From CAYNKA01 sp964397655 (GTDB lineage: Bacteria; Spirochaetota; Spirochaetia; DTKZ01): a DNA stretch of 64,000 bases. Made by a program: the position numbers and the translations under genes. Where the stretch lies: contig CAYNKA010000003.1 in the NCBI GenBank assembly GCA_964397655.1, positions 345,513-409,512 of the forward strand, read 5' to 3'. This document shows positions 19,891 through 29,100 of the stretch, piece after piece. Position 1 is the first letter of the stretch. Every line of letters begins with the position of its first letter. The notes under the pieces were generated by a model. The model did no database searches. It was not told where the DNA came from and was given only the letters and a program-made list of their open reading frames with translations.

Positions 19891-20651
19891 AGGATTCCGG
19901 CGCCGGTCCTGAGCGAATTGAGCGGATTCCCCGCGAGGTCCTCAGCGAGGGCGAACAGCGCCTTCTTGAGGCCCGAGAACGAAGCGGGGTCCAACTCGAC
20001 CGCCGCTGCCCTGCGCAGATCCAGAGGCCGCGTGTGGGCTACGTAACGGACTGCCCCCTGCGAAAAAGCCGCATCGCCCTCGGGGAATGCCGCCCCCGAA
20101 GCGCAGCGCGGGCAGAGCAGACCGTGGCCGCCGCGCCGGTAGAGAAAGGCCTCGCCCTCCTCCGCCCTCCTGCCGCACAGGCCGCAGACGTCGAGCTCGG
20201 GGAAGGTCCCGGAAAGGTCGAGGTAGCGGAGGAGCACCTGGACGAGGAGCCGGGGCACGGCCTCCTCGGGGCAGGAGTCGAGGAAACGCAGGCCCGAAAG
20301 GAGAAGGGAGAAGACCTCCTCCGCGTCGCCGCCGTAGGTCTTGAGCACGGTCTCCACCCACAGGGAGGCGGCGAAGAATTTCGGCAGGCTTCCCCGGACG
20401 CCTTCGAAGAATTCCCGGCAATCGAGATCCGTGATCTTGACCGAATCCTTGACCGGGTCGCGATAGAGAAAGAAGGTCCCCGAGCAGAGCGGATTCGTGA
20501 TGCTCCTGAGCTTCCCCTTGGCGGAATACGCTCCGTAGGCCACGGCGTCCATGATCCCGTGCTCCGGCGAGAGGAAGACCACTCCCTTGTGGATCTCGCC
20601 GAAGCGGTTGTTCTTGAGCACGATCCCCTCGGTCCTGAAGTTCCGCTTCAC
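19887..20651 (-). CDS. recO: DNA repair protein RecO
   Basis: The 254-residue protein begins with an OB-fold (RTEGIVLKNNRFGEIHKGVV) and ends with a helical part holding a zinc site, CGLCGRR...LLCPRC (two CxxC pairs). RecO loads RecA onto SSB-coated single strands with RecR in the RecFOR pathway and anneals strands. The start is GTG 20651, overlapping the stop of the transporter gene as GTGA. Its 3' end overlaps the convergent HD-GYP gene by 4 nt. Confidence 0.9.
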   Translation of the reverse strand: MKRNFRTEGIVLKNNRFGEIHKGVVFLSPEHGIMDAVAYGAYSAKGKLRSITNPLCSGTFFLYRDPVKDSVKITDLDCREFFEGVRGSLPKFFAASLWVETVLKTYGGDAEEVFSLLLSGLRFLDSCPEEAVPRLLVQVLLRYLDLSGTFPELDVCGLCGRRAEEGEAFLYRRGGHGLLCPRCASGAAFPEGDAAFSQGAVRYVAHTRPLDLRRAAAVELDPASFSGLKKALFALAEDLAGNPLNSLRTGAGIL

Positions 20652-22024
20652 CTGCCGTCCCTCGCGACGATCCTCTCCCTGATCTTCTCGTAGGCCTTCC
20701 TGTCGATCGGGTAGAACCAGTGAACCGCGATCCCCGCGACGCAGAACGCGGCGGGAAACACGCCGGAGAGCAGGCCGATGCCGAGGAGGGCCGGCGCACC
20801 CTGATGATCGGCCGCGGGGACGAAGCCCGAGAGGCTCAGGACCCAGCCCGAGAGGGCCACGGCGAAGGCCTGCCCCAGCTTGCTCACGAAGGTCCAGAGG
20901 CCGTAATAGATCCCCTCCCTCCTCCGGCCGGTCTCCGCGTAGTCGAACTCGGTGACGTCGGGAAGGATGGCGAAGGGCATGGCGTATTGGACCGAGAAGC
21001 CGATCCCTGCTACCGCCATGACGACGTAGGCGAAACCCGGGCCGAACCGGCCGCCGAGGAAGAAGAAGGCCAGCACCGACGCGGAGAACAGGCCCATGCC
21101 GAGGTTGTAGGTGTGCTTTTTCCCGATGCCTCGGGAAGCCCGGATCCAGACCGGAATGAACACGAGGGCGAAGGCGAGAAGCAGGATGAGCGCGGGGAGG
21201 AAGGCCTCCCGGTCCCGGTACACGTATTGAAAGTAATAGACCAGGGAGGTCTGGACCACGGTCACGCCCGTGATGTGGAGGGCCCAGGGCACGAGCACGA
21301 GGAGGAAGGGCTTGCGCTTGAGAACGTCCAGGGTTGCGGAAAACGAACCCTCGTCAGCGTCCTCCGCCGCCGCGCCCGGCTCCCGCACCGTGATCACCGT
21401 GACGAGGGCGGTCGCGGTCATGATCCCGCCCATGACCGAGGCCATGACGAGCCAGCCGGTCCCGGGGTCCGCGAAGGCCCCGGCCAGGGGAAGGACCGCT
21501 GCCGCGCCTATGAAGGTCCCGAGCACGGCGCTCGTCATGCGGTAGCCGTTCAGGACGGACCTCTCGTGATAGTCGGTCGTGAGTTCCGGCGTGAGCGCCC
21601 CGTAGGGGATGCTCACGAAGGTGTAGGCCGTGTTGAGGAGGCAGTAGGCGAAGACCGCCCAGAGGAACAGCATCCTCTGATCCGCGATGCCGGGATCCCT
21701 GAACATGAAGAGCATGGAAAAAAAGAGAAGGACCGCGCCTGCGAAGATCCAAGGCTTCCTCCGTCCCCAGCGGGTACGCGTCCGGTCAGAAAGGACTCCG
21801 ACGATCGGATCGGTGACCGCGTCCCAGACCTTCCCGATCATGAGGGCGGTTCCCGCGAGGCCGGCCTCCAGGCCGAGCCGGTTCGTGAGGTAGTAAAGGA
21901 GGTAGAATCCCATGATGGTGAAGAAGAGGTTTCCGCCGAGGTCGCAGACGCCGAAGCCGAGCTTGGTCCTGAGGGAAAGGCTTTCCTCCGCCGCGCCGCC
22001 GTTTTCTTGCGATGTGGTTTTCAT
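20648..22024 (-). CDS. GPH-family (MelB-like) sugar:cation symporter, MFS
   Basis: From ATG 22024 the protein is about 458 residues with roughly 12 membrane helices. Early motifs CDLGGNLFFTIMGFYLLYYL, KVWDAVTDPIVGVLSDRTRT and RWGRRKPWI are the classical GPH signatures (cation-site Asp residues in D-x-x-x-D-P and the RWGRRRP loop). These carriers import glycosides or galactosides with Na+ or H+. The reading frame extends upstream to 22138, but that part is not membrane-protein-like. It is the first gene before recO; no sugar hydrolase is nearby to name the substrate. Confidence 0.87.
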   Translation of the reverse strand: MKTTSQENGGAAEESLSLRTKLGFGVCDLGGNLFFTIMGFYLLYYLTNRLGLEAGLAGTALMIGKVWDAVTDPIVGVLSDRTRTRWGRRKPWIFAGAVLLFFSMLFMFRDPGIADQRMLFLWAVFAYCLLNTAYTFVSIPYGALTPELTTDYHERSVLNGYRMTSAVLGTFIGAAAVLPLAGAFADPGTGWLVMASVMGGIMTATALVTVITVREPGAAAEDADEGSFSATLDVLKRKPFLLVLVPWALHITGVTVVQTSLVYYFQYVYRDREAFLPALILLLAFALVFIPVWIRASRGIGKKHTYNLGMGLFSASVLAFFFLGGRFGPGFAYVVMAVAGIGFSVQYAMPFAILPDVTEFDYAETGRRREGIYYGLWTFVSKLGQAFAVALSGWVLSLSGFVPAADHQGAPALLGIGLLSGVFPAAFCVAGIAVHWFYPIDRKAYEKIRERIVARDGR

Positions 22025-22239
22025 CGTCCGGTTTCCGTCCCGACAAGGATAGCACATTTTCCCGGCGCCGGGAAACGGTCGGGCGGAACCGGCGCGGTCC
22101 GGTTCCGAGACGATCTCCGCCGTACGGCCGGCGTTCATTTTTTTGCCGAATCATCCTGAAGGTCATGGTATTTCGATCCTTGTTCTCCACGAAAAGTGTT
22201 TCCTGATGGTCGTAAATGAACGATGAGGAAATCGGGATG

Positions 22240-22268
22240 TTGACAACCGGAATCATCTGTATTAGATT
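22240..22268 (+). promoter_or_regulatory. Candidate sigma70 promoter upstream of the efflux regulator
   Basis: Perfect TTGACA (22240-22245), 17-nt spacer, TAGATT (22263-22268). It has no gene directly behind it: a hairpin at 22380-22397 lies between it and the regulator gene's own promoter, so it may make a short leader or small RNA of about 125 nt. Confidence 0.5.
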
Positions 22269-22275
22269 CTTAGTA

Positions 22276-22290
22276 CACTAGCATATAGTG
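22276..22290. promoter_or_regulatory. Inverted repeat at the predicted transcription start
   Basis: CACTA-GCATA-TAGTG, a perfect 5-bp inverted repeat with a 5-nt centre, placed 7 nt after the -10 TAGATT. It is in operator position for that promoter. The protein is unknown. Confidence 0.4.
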
Positions 22291-22379
22291 CCTAAAAGCG
22301 AAAATCGGTTTTCCGTTTCATCTTCGGTTCCTTTCCGGGCGTCGAGCCGGACCGAGGGATCGAGGCGGGAGGGCTCAAA

Positions 22380-22397
22380 GGAGGCAGTAAAGCCTCC
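22380..22397 (+). terminator. Hairpin, possible attenuator between the two upstream promoters
   Basis: GGAGGC (22380-22385), loop AGTAAA, GCCTCC (22392-22397), followed by CTTGCCTTTTCC. The T-run is short and broken and overlaps the -35 of the regulator promoter, so termination may be partial. Confidence 0.4.
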
Positions 22398-22398
22398 C

Positions 22399-22427
22399 TT
22401 GCCTTTTCCTTCGCGAGGCGGTATATT
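22399..22427 (+). promoter_or_regulatory. Promoter of the tandem TetR-efflux operon
   Basis: TTGCCT (22399-22404), 17 nt, TATATT (22422-22427), predicted start near 22434. The operator-like palindrome at 22440-22459 begins just after it. Confidence 0.6.
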
Positions 22428-22439
22428 CTACTTCGCTTT

Positions 22440-22459
22440 GTTAACGATCGTTCGGTAAC
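22440..22459. promoter_or_regulatory. Probable TetR operator (autoregulation site)
   Basis: A 20-bp near-perfect palindrome: GTTAACGA, TCGT, TCGGTAAC; seven of eight arm positions pair, and its core AACGATCGTT is a perfect 10-bp palindrome. It lies immediately downstream of the predicted start site and 17 nt before the regulator's start codon, the usual place for TetR repression. Confidence 0.55.
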
Positions 22460-22476
22460 TTGACGGGAGTGCGACC

Positions 22477-23742
22477 ATAAAAAGATACAATCAGCGGGAA
22501 CGGATCATCCGGGCCGCATTCAAGGAGTGGGGGAAAACCAACTACTCCAACACCAGCCTCAGCCTCCTCACGAACGGGCTCGGCATCACGAAGCCGGCGC
22601 TCTACAAGCATTTCATGAACAAGGAGGAGCTCCTCCGGGCGATGGAGATCCGGTTCGTGGACGACTACCTGACCGCCCATCGGGATTATCAGCGGGAAGC
22701 GGCCGGCATGCCCTTCGAGCAGGCGCTTCGGAGCCTCGTGCGGAAGCTCTTCGGCTTCTACCACGACAATCCCTATTATTACGTCTTCTTCCTGATCCAG
22801 ATGCTCAAGCATCCGTTCTCGCAGCAGCCCGACGTCCACGAACTCATGAAGGAGCAGCTCGCGCTCTTCAGGGACTTCTTCCGGAAAAACCTCGCGAACG
22901 AGACCGCGCAGGAGAGCCGGGACCGTCTCCACTATTTCTACGTCGCGACGACCTTCTGGTTCTCCCCTCATTTCATCGACGGCTGCAAGGGAACCTCCAA
23001 GACGCCGAAACTCTCGAGCGCCGAGATCGACGCCGCGGTCGAGGAAACCTGCCGGTTCTGCCTCGGAGGAGTCGTGCGGGACAAGAAAAGCGCCCGCGTC
23101 GACTACGAAGGCATCGAAAAAAGCTGCGCGGTTCTCCCGGCGGACAGCCTTCCTCGGGACAGAATCCTCTCCGCGATCGAGGAGGTGATCACGGAAGAAG
23201 GGGTGCAGAACACGACGATCGACAAGATCGCCGCGAAGGTGGGCATGTCCAAGAGCAGCCTCTACTTCTTCTTCAAGAACAAGGACGAGATGCTCACGAA
23301 GATGGTGGAGCGGGAACAGCAGCATCTGCGCAGGATCGTGAGGGAGCGCCTCGACGGTCTCGCGACCTTTCCGGAGCGGGCTTACGGCTTCATGATCGCG
23401 ATGGCCTCCTACGCCATGAACAACCCCGCATTGCTCACCGCCATCGGCTGGCTCCGGTCCCAGAACATCGACTTCGGGGTGAAGCATCCCGGCAAGGATT
23501 TCACCGAGGAGTTCTTCTTCTTCATCCGGGAGGCCGAGCGTGAAGGCGTGCTCGCCCTCTCGGACGACCGGGCCCTCCGCGCCGGCGCTCTGCTCCACGT
23601 GATATCGATGCACGTGATCATGGCGATGCAGCGCATCGGCCGCAGCCGCGACGAGATCGTCGCGACCGTACGGAATTTCCACGCCTATTACCTGCACGGC
23701 TTGCTGGCGGCGGGAGAAAAGGAACCCGTCGAGAAACCATGA
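22477..23742 (+). CDS. Tandem double-TetR/AcrR regulator of the efflux operon, AUA start
   Basis: The frame from 22477 encodes 421 residues. The first TetR DNA-binding unit lies at about 1-50 (RERIIRAAFKEWG, GITKPALYKHFMNKEELL) with a ligand domain behind it. A second complete HTH is at about 225-275 (ILSAIEEVITEEGVQNTTID, AKVGMSKSSLYFFFKNKDEM), again followed by a helical domain. So two TetR regulators are joined in one chain. No ATG, GTG or TTG lies in frame before the first HTH; the only well-placed codon is ATA 22477, seven nucleotides after GGGAG. A start at ATG 22615 would remove the first HTH. The stop overlaps the following ATG 23739, and an efflux operon follows. Confidence 0.85.
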   Translation: MKRYNQRERIIRAAFKEWGKTNYSNTSLSLLTNGLGITKPALYKHFMNKEELLRAMEIRFVDDYLTAHRDYQREAAGMPFEQALRSLVRKLFGFYHDNPYYYVFFLIQMLKHPFSQQPDVHELMKEQLALFRDFFRKNLANETAQESRDRLHYFYVATTFWFSPHFIDGCKGTSKTPKLSSAEIDAAVEETCRFCLGGVVRDKKSARVDYEGIEKSCAVLPADSLPRDRILSAIEEVITEEGVQNTTIDKIAAKVGMSKSSLYFFFKNKDEMLTKMVEREQQHLRRIVRERLDGLATFPERAYGFMIAMASYAMNNPALLTAIGWLRSQNIDFGVKHPGKDFTEEFFFFIREAEREGVLALSDDRALRAGALLHVISMHVIMAMQRIGRSRDEIVATVRNFHAYYLHGLLAAGEKEPVEKP

Positions 23743-23753
23743 AAGGAGTGTTT

Positions 23754-25142
23754 ATGAATCCCATGCGGCTCCTTCTCCTCCCGGCCCTCCTGGCATTCCT
23801 CGCGGCGCCGACGTTCGGAGAAGAGGAACTCGTCCTCGACTTGGACACCGCCGTGAACCTCGCCCTCCGGAGCAACCTCGGCATCGAGATCGAGACCCTC
23901 GGGCTCGAGGTCAAGCGGAACGCGAAGGACACGGCCTACAACATCTACTACCCCCAGGTCACGGCGGGCGCGAGTTTCTCGCGGCCCAACGTCGCGCCGA
24001 GCGCGACGACGCTCGTTCCCGACATGACCTCAATCGGTCCGGGACCCACCTTCGACCGGGTAAGGCCGTATTCCCCGGACCTTCCGCGCAACTACCTCTC
24101 CGCGAAGCTCCAGGCCCAGCTCAACCTCTCGCTGGTCCAGATCCAATCGATCCGGCTCACGGTCCAGGACTGGGAGGCCGGGCTTCTCAACCTCGAAAGC
24201 GCGAAGAAGAGGCTCGCGCTCGACGTGAAGAAGTCCTTCTTCAACATCCTCGTGCTCGAGGAGAACATCAGGCTCACGGAGCAGAACATCCAGGCAGCGG
24301 TCACCCGCTACGAGACGGCCAGGGGCAACTACCGGAACGGGCTCGTGGACGAGTACGCGATGCTGAGCGCGCAGGTCGCCGTGGAATCCCTGAAACCGGT
24401 GCTCGAGGAGATCAGGAACGGCTACAAGACCGCCCTCCTCTCCTTCAAGATGACGATAGGGCTCGATTTCGACAAATCGATAAAACTGAAAGGTTCCATC
24501 GAACCGGAAATTTCGAGGTTCGACGCGAAGGAACTCGCCGGCAGATTCATGGACGGCAGGCTCGACGTTCGAAGCCTCGTGCTCGCCGGGAAGATCGCGG
24601 AAACCCAGGAGAAGCAGAGTAGGGCTTCCCTGTACCCGACCCTGAGCCTCATTTACTCGATGGACCCGACGCTCCAGGGCGACCCCCTGAAGGACTCCTG
24701 GACCAAGGACTGGGAACAGCAGAGCGGGGCCTTCGTGCTCGGCCTCAACCTTTCGCTCGACAACTTCATCCCGGGCTCGGCCGCGGAGAACAGGATCAGG
24801 AACGCGGCCATCGCGCGGGAACAGAACAGGGTCCGGCTCGCACAGGCGCTCCAGGCCGCGGAGCTCGAGATCCGCCGAATCGTGATGGCGCTCGAGAAGT
24901 CGAGGAATTCCATGGAGGTCCTCAAGCTCAACATCGAGCTCGCCGACAAGGCGAACCGCATGGGACAGGAGGCCTACAAGGCCGGTCTCAAGGAATACTC
25001 GCAGATCGAGACCACCGAGGTGAACCTCCAGGAGGCCAAGTTCAACCTCCTCAAGGAAAAGCTCAACTACCTCACCGGGCTTCTCGACCTCGAGAACGCC
25101 CTGAACGCGACCATCGACACGATAAAAGGAAGGAAACAATGA
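23754..25142 (+). CDS. TolC family outer-membrane efflux protein
   Basis: ATG 23754 is preferred: GGAG lies six nucleotides upstream and the product begins with a signal peptide (MNPMRLLLLPALLAFLAAPTFG). An earlier in-frame ATG at 23739 overlaps the regulator stop. The 462-residue protein has the OEP plan of two similar halves with long alpha-helical segments: LDTAVNLALRSNLGIEIE, YETARGNYRNGLVDEYAML and KAGLKEYSQIETTEVNLQEA. It forms the trimeric outer-membrane duct for the pump. Its stop overlaps the adaptor start as ATGA. Confidence 0.9.
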   Translation: MNPMRLLLLPALLAFLAAPTFGEEELVLDLDTAVNLALRSNLGIEIETLGLEVKRNAKDTAYNIYYPQVTAGASFSRPNVAPSATTLVPDMTSIGPGPTFDRVRPYSPDLPRNYLSAKLQAQLNLSLVQIQSIRLTVQDWEAGLLNLESAKKRLALDVKKSFFNILVLEENIRLTEQNIQAAVTRYETARGNYRNGLVDEYAMLSAQVAVESLKPVLEEIRNGYKTALLSFKMTIGLDFDKSIKLKGSIEPEISRFDAKELAGRFMDGRLDVRSLVLAGKIAETQEKQSRASLYPTLSLIYSMDPTLQGDPLKDSWTKDWEQQSGAFVLGLNLSLDNFIPGSAAENRIRNAAIAREQNRVRLAQALQAAELEIRRIVMALEKSRNSMEVLKLNIELADKANRMGQEAYKAGLKEYSQIETTEVNLQEAKFNLLKEKLNYLTGLLDLENALNATIDTIKGRKQ

Positions 25143-26122
25143 AGGGAAAGACGGTAAAGATCATCGTCATCGTCGTCGTGATCCTCCTCGCCGCGGGGGG
25201 GTTCTTCTTCGCCGAGTACAAGAAACGGGCCGGAACCGGGGCGAAGAACGACCCCAAGAGCAAGCTCGTCCAGAACGTCGAAACGGTCTTCGCGGTGAAC
25301 ACCACGAAGGCGGTCCTCGGACAGATCAACGACTACATCGAGCTCAACGGCGACGTGGAGACGAAGTCGAGCGTCGACATATACGCGGACACATCGGGCA
25401 AGCTCGTGCGGCTTCCCATAACGGTCGGCGACCGCATCACGAAGGACCAGGTGATCGCCCTCGTGGATCCCTCCAGGCCCGGCTCCAACTTCGTGGCAAG
25501 CCCCGTGAAATCGCCCATCTCCGGGACCATAACGAACATCCCCGTCTACGTGGGGAGCACCGTGACCCAGGCCACGCCCATCGCGAGGGTCACCACGACC
25601 GACCAGGTCGAGATCCGAACAGTCGTGGCCGAACGCTTCATCTCCAAGATGAAGGTGGGGCTCGAAGCCGTTCTCAGCTTCGAGGCTTACCCCGGGATTT
25701 CCTTCAAGGGTTACATAACCGAGCTCAGCCCGGTCGTGGATCCCCAGACGAGGACCCTCGAGGTCAAGCTCAGGCTCGCCCAGCCCGACGGCAGGATCAA
25801 GCCGGGCATGTTCGCCGCGGTCAAGATCGTCACGGAAAGAAAGACCTCGATCGTGAAGGTGCCGTCCGACTGCCTCGTCAAGCGATTCGGGGGAAACTAC
25901 GTGTTCGTCGTGAAGGCGGACCCCGCGGATCCCGCCAAGACCGTCGTGGAGCGCAGGGAGGTGACTCCGGGCATCCAGATCGACAACAAGCTGGAAATCC
26001 TCTCCGGCCTCGCGCCGAACGAGGAGATCGTCTACCAGGGGCAGACGCTCCTCGAGGACAAGTCCCAGGTCAAGGTCGTCGGCAAGGTGGATCCCCTGCC
26101 CTCTACCGACACGGTCCAGTAG
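25139..26122 (+). CDS. RND efflux periplasmic adaptor (membrane fusion protein)
   Basis: The 327-residue protein has an N-terminal membrane anchor (about 5-24) and no lipobox. It continues with the adaptor order: VETKSSVDIYADTSGKLVRL, VGDRITKDQVIALVDPS (biotinyl-lipoyl half motif), SPVKSPISGTITNIPVYVGS (second half), GYITELSPVVDPQTRTLEVK and VKVPSDCLVKRF. The helical hairpin between the lipoyl halves is very short, as in minimal HlyD/MacA-like adaptors. It links the RND pump to TolC. It overlaps tolC by 4 nt and precedes the pump by 9 nt. Confidence 0.9.
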   Translation: MKGKTVKIIVIVVVILLAAGGFFFAEYKKRAGTGAKNDPKSKLVQNVETVFAVNTTKAVLGQINDYIELNGDVETKSSVDIYADTSGKLVRLPITVGDRITKDQVIALVDPSRPGSNFVASPVKSPISGTITNIPVYVGSTVTQATPIARVTTTDQVEIRTVVAERFISKMKVGLEAVLSFEAYPGISFKGYITELSPVVDPQTRTLEVKLRLAQPDGRIKPGMFAAVKIVTERKTSIVKVPSDCLVKRFGGNYVFVVKADPADPAKTVVERREVTPGIQIDNKLEILSGLAPNEEIVYQGQTLLEDKSQVKVVGKVDPLPSTDTVQ

Positions 26123-26131
26123 GAGGGCAAG

Positions 26132-29100
26132 ATGATCGCTAAAACAGCCGTTTCCCGGCCTACCACCTTCCTCATCGTATTCGTACTCGTGGTGGGTTTC
26201 GGTCTCTATACGGCGTCCGACCTTTCCATCGACCTGTATCCCGACGTGACCCCGCCGGTCCTGCTCGTCTTCACGAACTACTCCGGCGTAGGGCCGGAGG
26301 AGATAGAAACCACCGTCACGCGCCCCCTCGAGGCGGCACTGAGCAACGTGGCGAACATCGACAAGATAACGTCGGTGTCGGCGGAGGGCTCCAGCCAGAT
26401 AACCATACAGTTCGTCTACGGCACGAACATGGACGAGGCGCCCAACGACGTGCGCGACAAGCTCGAATTCGTGAAGGACAACCTTCCCGACGACGCGACG
26501 ACTCCCCAGATCTTCAAATTCGACCCGTCGATGATCCCCATCCTCATGCTCGCCGTGAAGGGAAACCGCAGTCCGGAGGAGCTCAAGAAGATCGCCGAGG
26601 ACACGATCCAGCCCAGGATCGAACAGGTGGAGGGAGTCTCGCTCACCTCCGTGAGCGGGGGCCGCGAGAGGGCCATCATGGTGGAGATCCCCCAGAACCG
26701 GCTCGAGGCCTACAACCTCACCCTCACGCAGATTTCCCAGAGCCTGAAGGGTCAGAACATCCAAATAAGCGCAGGATCCATAACGGAGGGAAGCAAGAAC
26801 TACCTCATCCGGACCTCGGGCGAGTACAAGACCATCGACGAGATCAAGAACACGGTCATCGCCTACAAGGGTTCGCAGTTCACGGCGCGGGAGGCCGGGG
26901 TCAAGAACAGCCAGGTCGTCAGGCTCCGCGACATCGCCAACGTGTACGACGGCTTCAAGAAGGAAACGAACAACGTCTTCATCAACGGCCAGCCCGGCGT
27001 GTACATCACCGTCCAGAAGCAGAGCGGAACGAACTCGGTGAAGACCGCGGACAACGTCATGGCGAGGCTCAAGAAGATCAACCAGGAGATCCCTCGGGGG
27101 ATCAGCGTGGAAGTGCTGCACGACACCACGAAGATCATCCGCAACTCCCTCGCCGAGGTCTCGTCGACCGCGACCTCCGGGGCCTTTCTCGCGGTCGTCA
27201 TCCTCTTCGTGTTCCTCAGGAGCGTCAGGACGACCCTCATCATCGGCATCTCCATCCCGGTCTCGATCGTCATAACCTTCATGCTCATGTACTTCACGGG
27301 CCTCACGCTCAACATGATGACCCTCACGGGACTCGCCCTCGGGGTCGGCATGCTCGTGGACAACTCCATCGTCATCCTCGAAAACATCTACCGCTACCGC
27401 GAGAAGGGGACCAAGCTCACCGCCGCCTCCATTCTGGGCACCCAGGAAATGATCACCGCGATCACGGCCTCCACGCTCACCACCATCGTCGTCTTCGCGC
27501 CCGTGGTCATCTTCCGCACCGAGCTCGGCATGATGGGCGAGATGCTCGCGAGCCTCTCCTTCACGGTGGTAATCTCCCTCACCGCGAGCCTTTTCGTCGC
27601 GATCTTCCTGGTGCCCGTTCTCACGAGCAAGTACCTCCCGATCTTCTCGCGGAAGGAGGAGCCGCTCACCGGCTTCAGGAAGCGGATCGACGACGCCATG
27701 GGGAAATTCTTCGAACGCATGGACGAGGCCTACAAGAATTCGCTCCGCTTCGTCCTTAAGCACCGCGTCTCCACGATCCTGGGAATAATCGTCATTTTCG
27801 CCGGAAGCTTCCTGCTCGTACCCCTGACGGGCTTCGAGTTCATGCCGACGATGCAGCAGGACTCGGTCTCCGTGAACGTCGAGCTCCCCATCGGGACCAA
27901 GCTCGAGATCACCCAGTCGGTGCTCAAGCAGCTCGAGCTCATCGTCCAGCAGGAGGTCAAGGGCTACCAGAACATAGCGATCTCCGCAGGATCGAGGTCC
28001 TTCTTCGGCTTCCTGGGAGCGACGCAATCGCACAAGGGCACCATCTCGATCACGCTCCCGCCCTTCAAGGACAGGATCGACGACTCCCATACCGTGGAGC
28101 AGAAGCTCAGGAGCCATTTCAACGATTTTCCGTCGGCGGTCTTCTCGTTCCGGCAGAACCGCGGGTTCGGCGGCAACGCGAATCCCATCGACATCCTCGT
28201 GAAGTCCGACGACCTCGTAAAAAGCAAGGAAGTCGCGCAGAAGATCAGGGACATCATCAAGGCGGAGATCCCCGAGGCCACGGAGCCGACCATCGACCTC
28301 AAGGACGGTCTTCCCCAGGTGGAAATCATCATCGACCGCGACCGCGCCTACGACCTCGGCCTCAACATCGCCACCATCGGCCAGGAGATCAGGGCCAACA
28401 TCGACGGAATCACATCCTCCCAGTACCGGGAAAAAGGGTCCGAATACGACATCGTCGTTATCCTCGATCCCAAGGACAGGGACGCGATTCCGGACCTCAA
28501 CAAGATTTCGGTGACCAACTCCCAGGGCAGGAGAATTTCGCTCGCGAGCTTCGCCAGGCTCGAACGGACCACGGGCCCGGTGACGATCAACCGCGAGAAC
28601 CAGATCCGCACCGTGCACGTCACCGCCGGCGTCCTCAAGGGCACCGACCTCAACAAGATCGAGACGGGCATCCGCTCGCTCATCACCGAACGGATACCGG
28701 CCGACGAATCCTACACGATCGAGTTCTCGGGCGACTACGCCGACCTCATGAAATACGGCTACAAGATCGTCATCATCCTCATCATCTCCGTAGCCCTCGT
28801 CTTCGGCGTCATGGCGAGCCAGTTCGAGTCCCTCCTCGACCCGTTCATCATCATGTTCACCATCCCGCTCACCCTCATCGGGGTCATCGCCATCCACGTG
28901 CTCACGAAGACGAACTTCAGCATGTTCACCGCGGTGGGCATCGTGACGCTCGCGGGCGTGGTCGTGAACAACGGCATCGTCCTCGTGGACTACACGAACA
29001 TGCTCCGCAAGCGGGGCAGGCCCATCATCGACGCCTGCGTCGAGGCCGGCGGCAACAGGCTCAGGCCCATCCTCATGACCACGCTCACCACCGTCCTCGG

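Noticed and set aside
25067..28897. A 1,276-codon minus-strand ORF opposite the adaptor and RND pump
   Set aside because: Shadow of conserved efflux genes; its His/Asp/Glu-rich text has no family resemblance.
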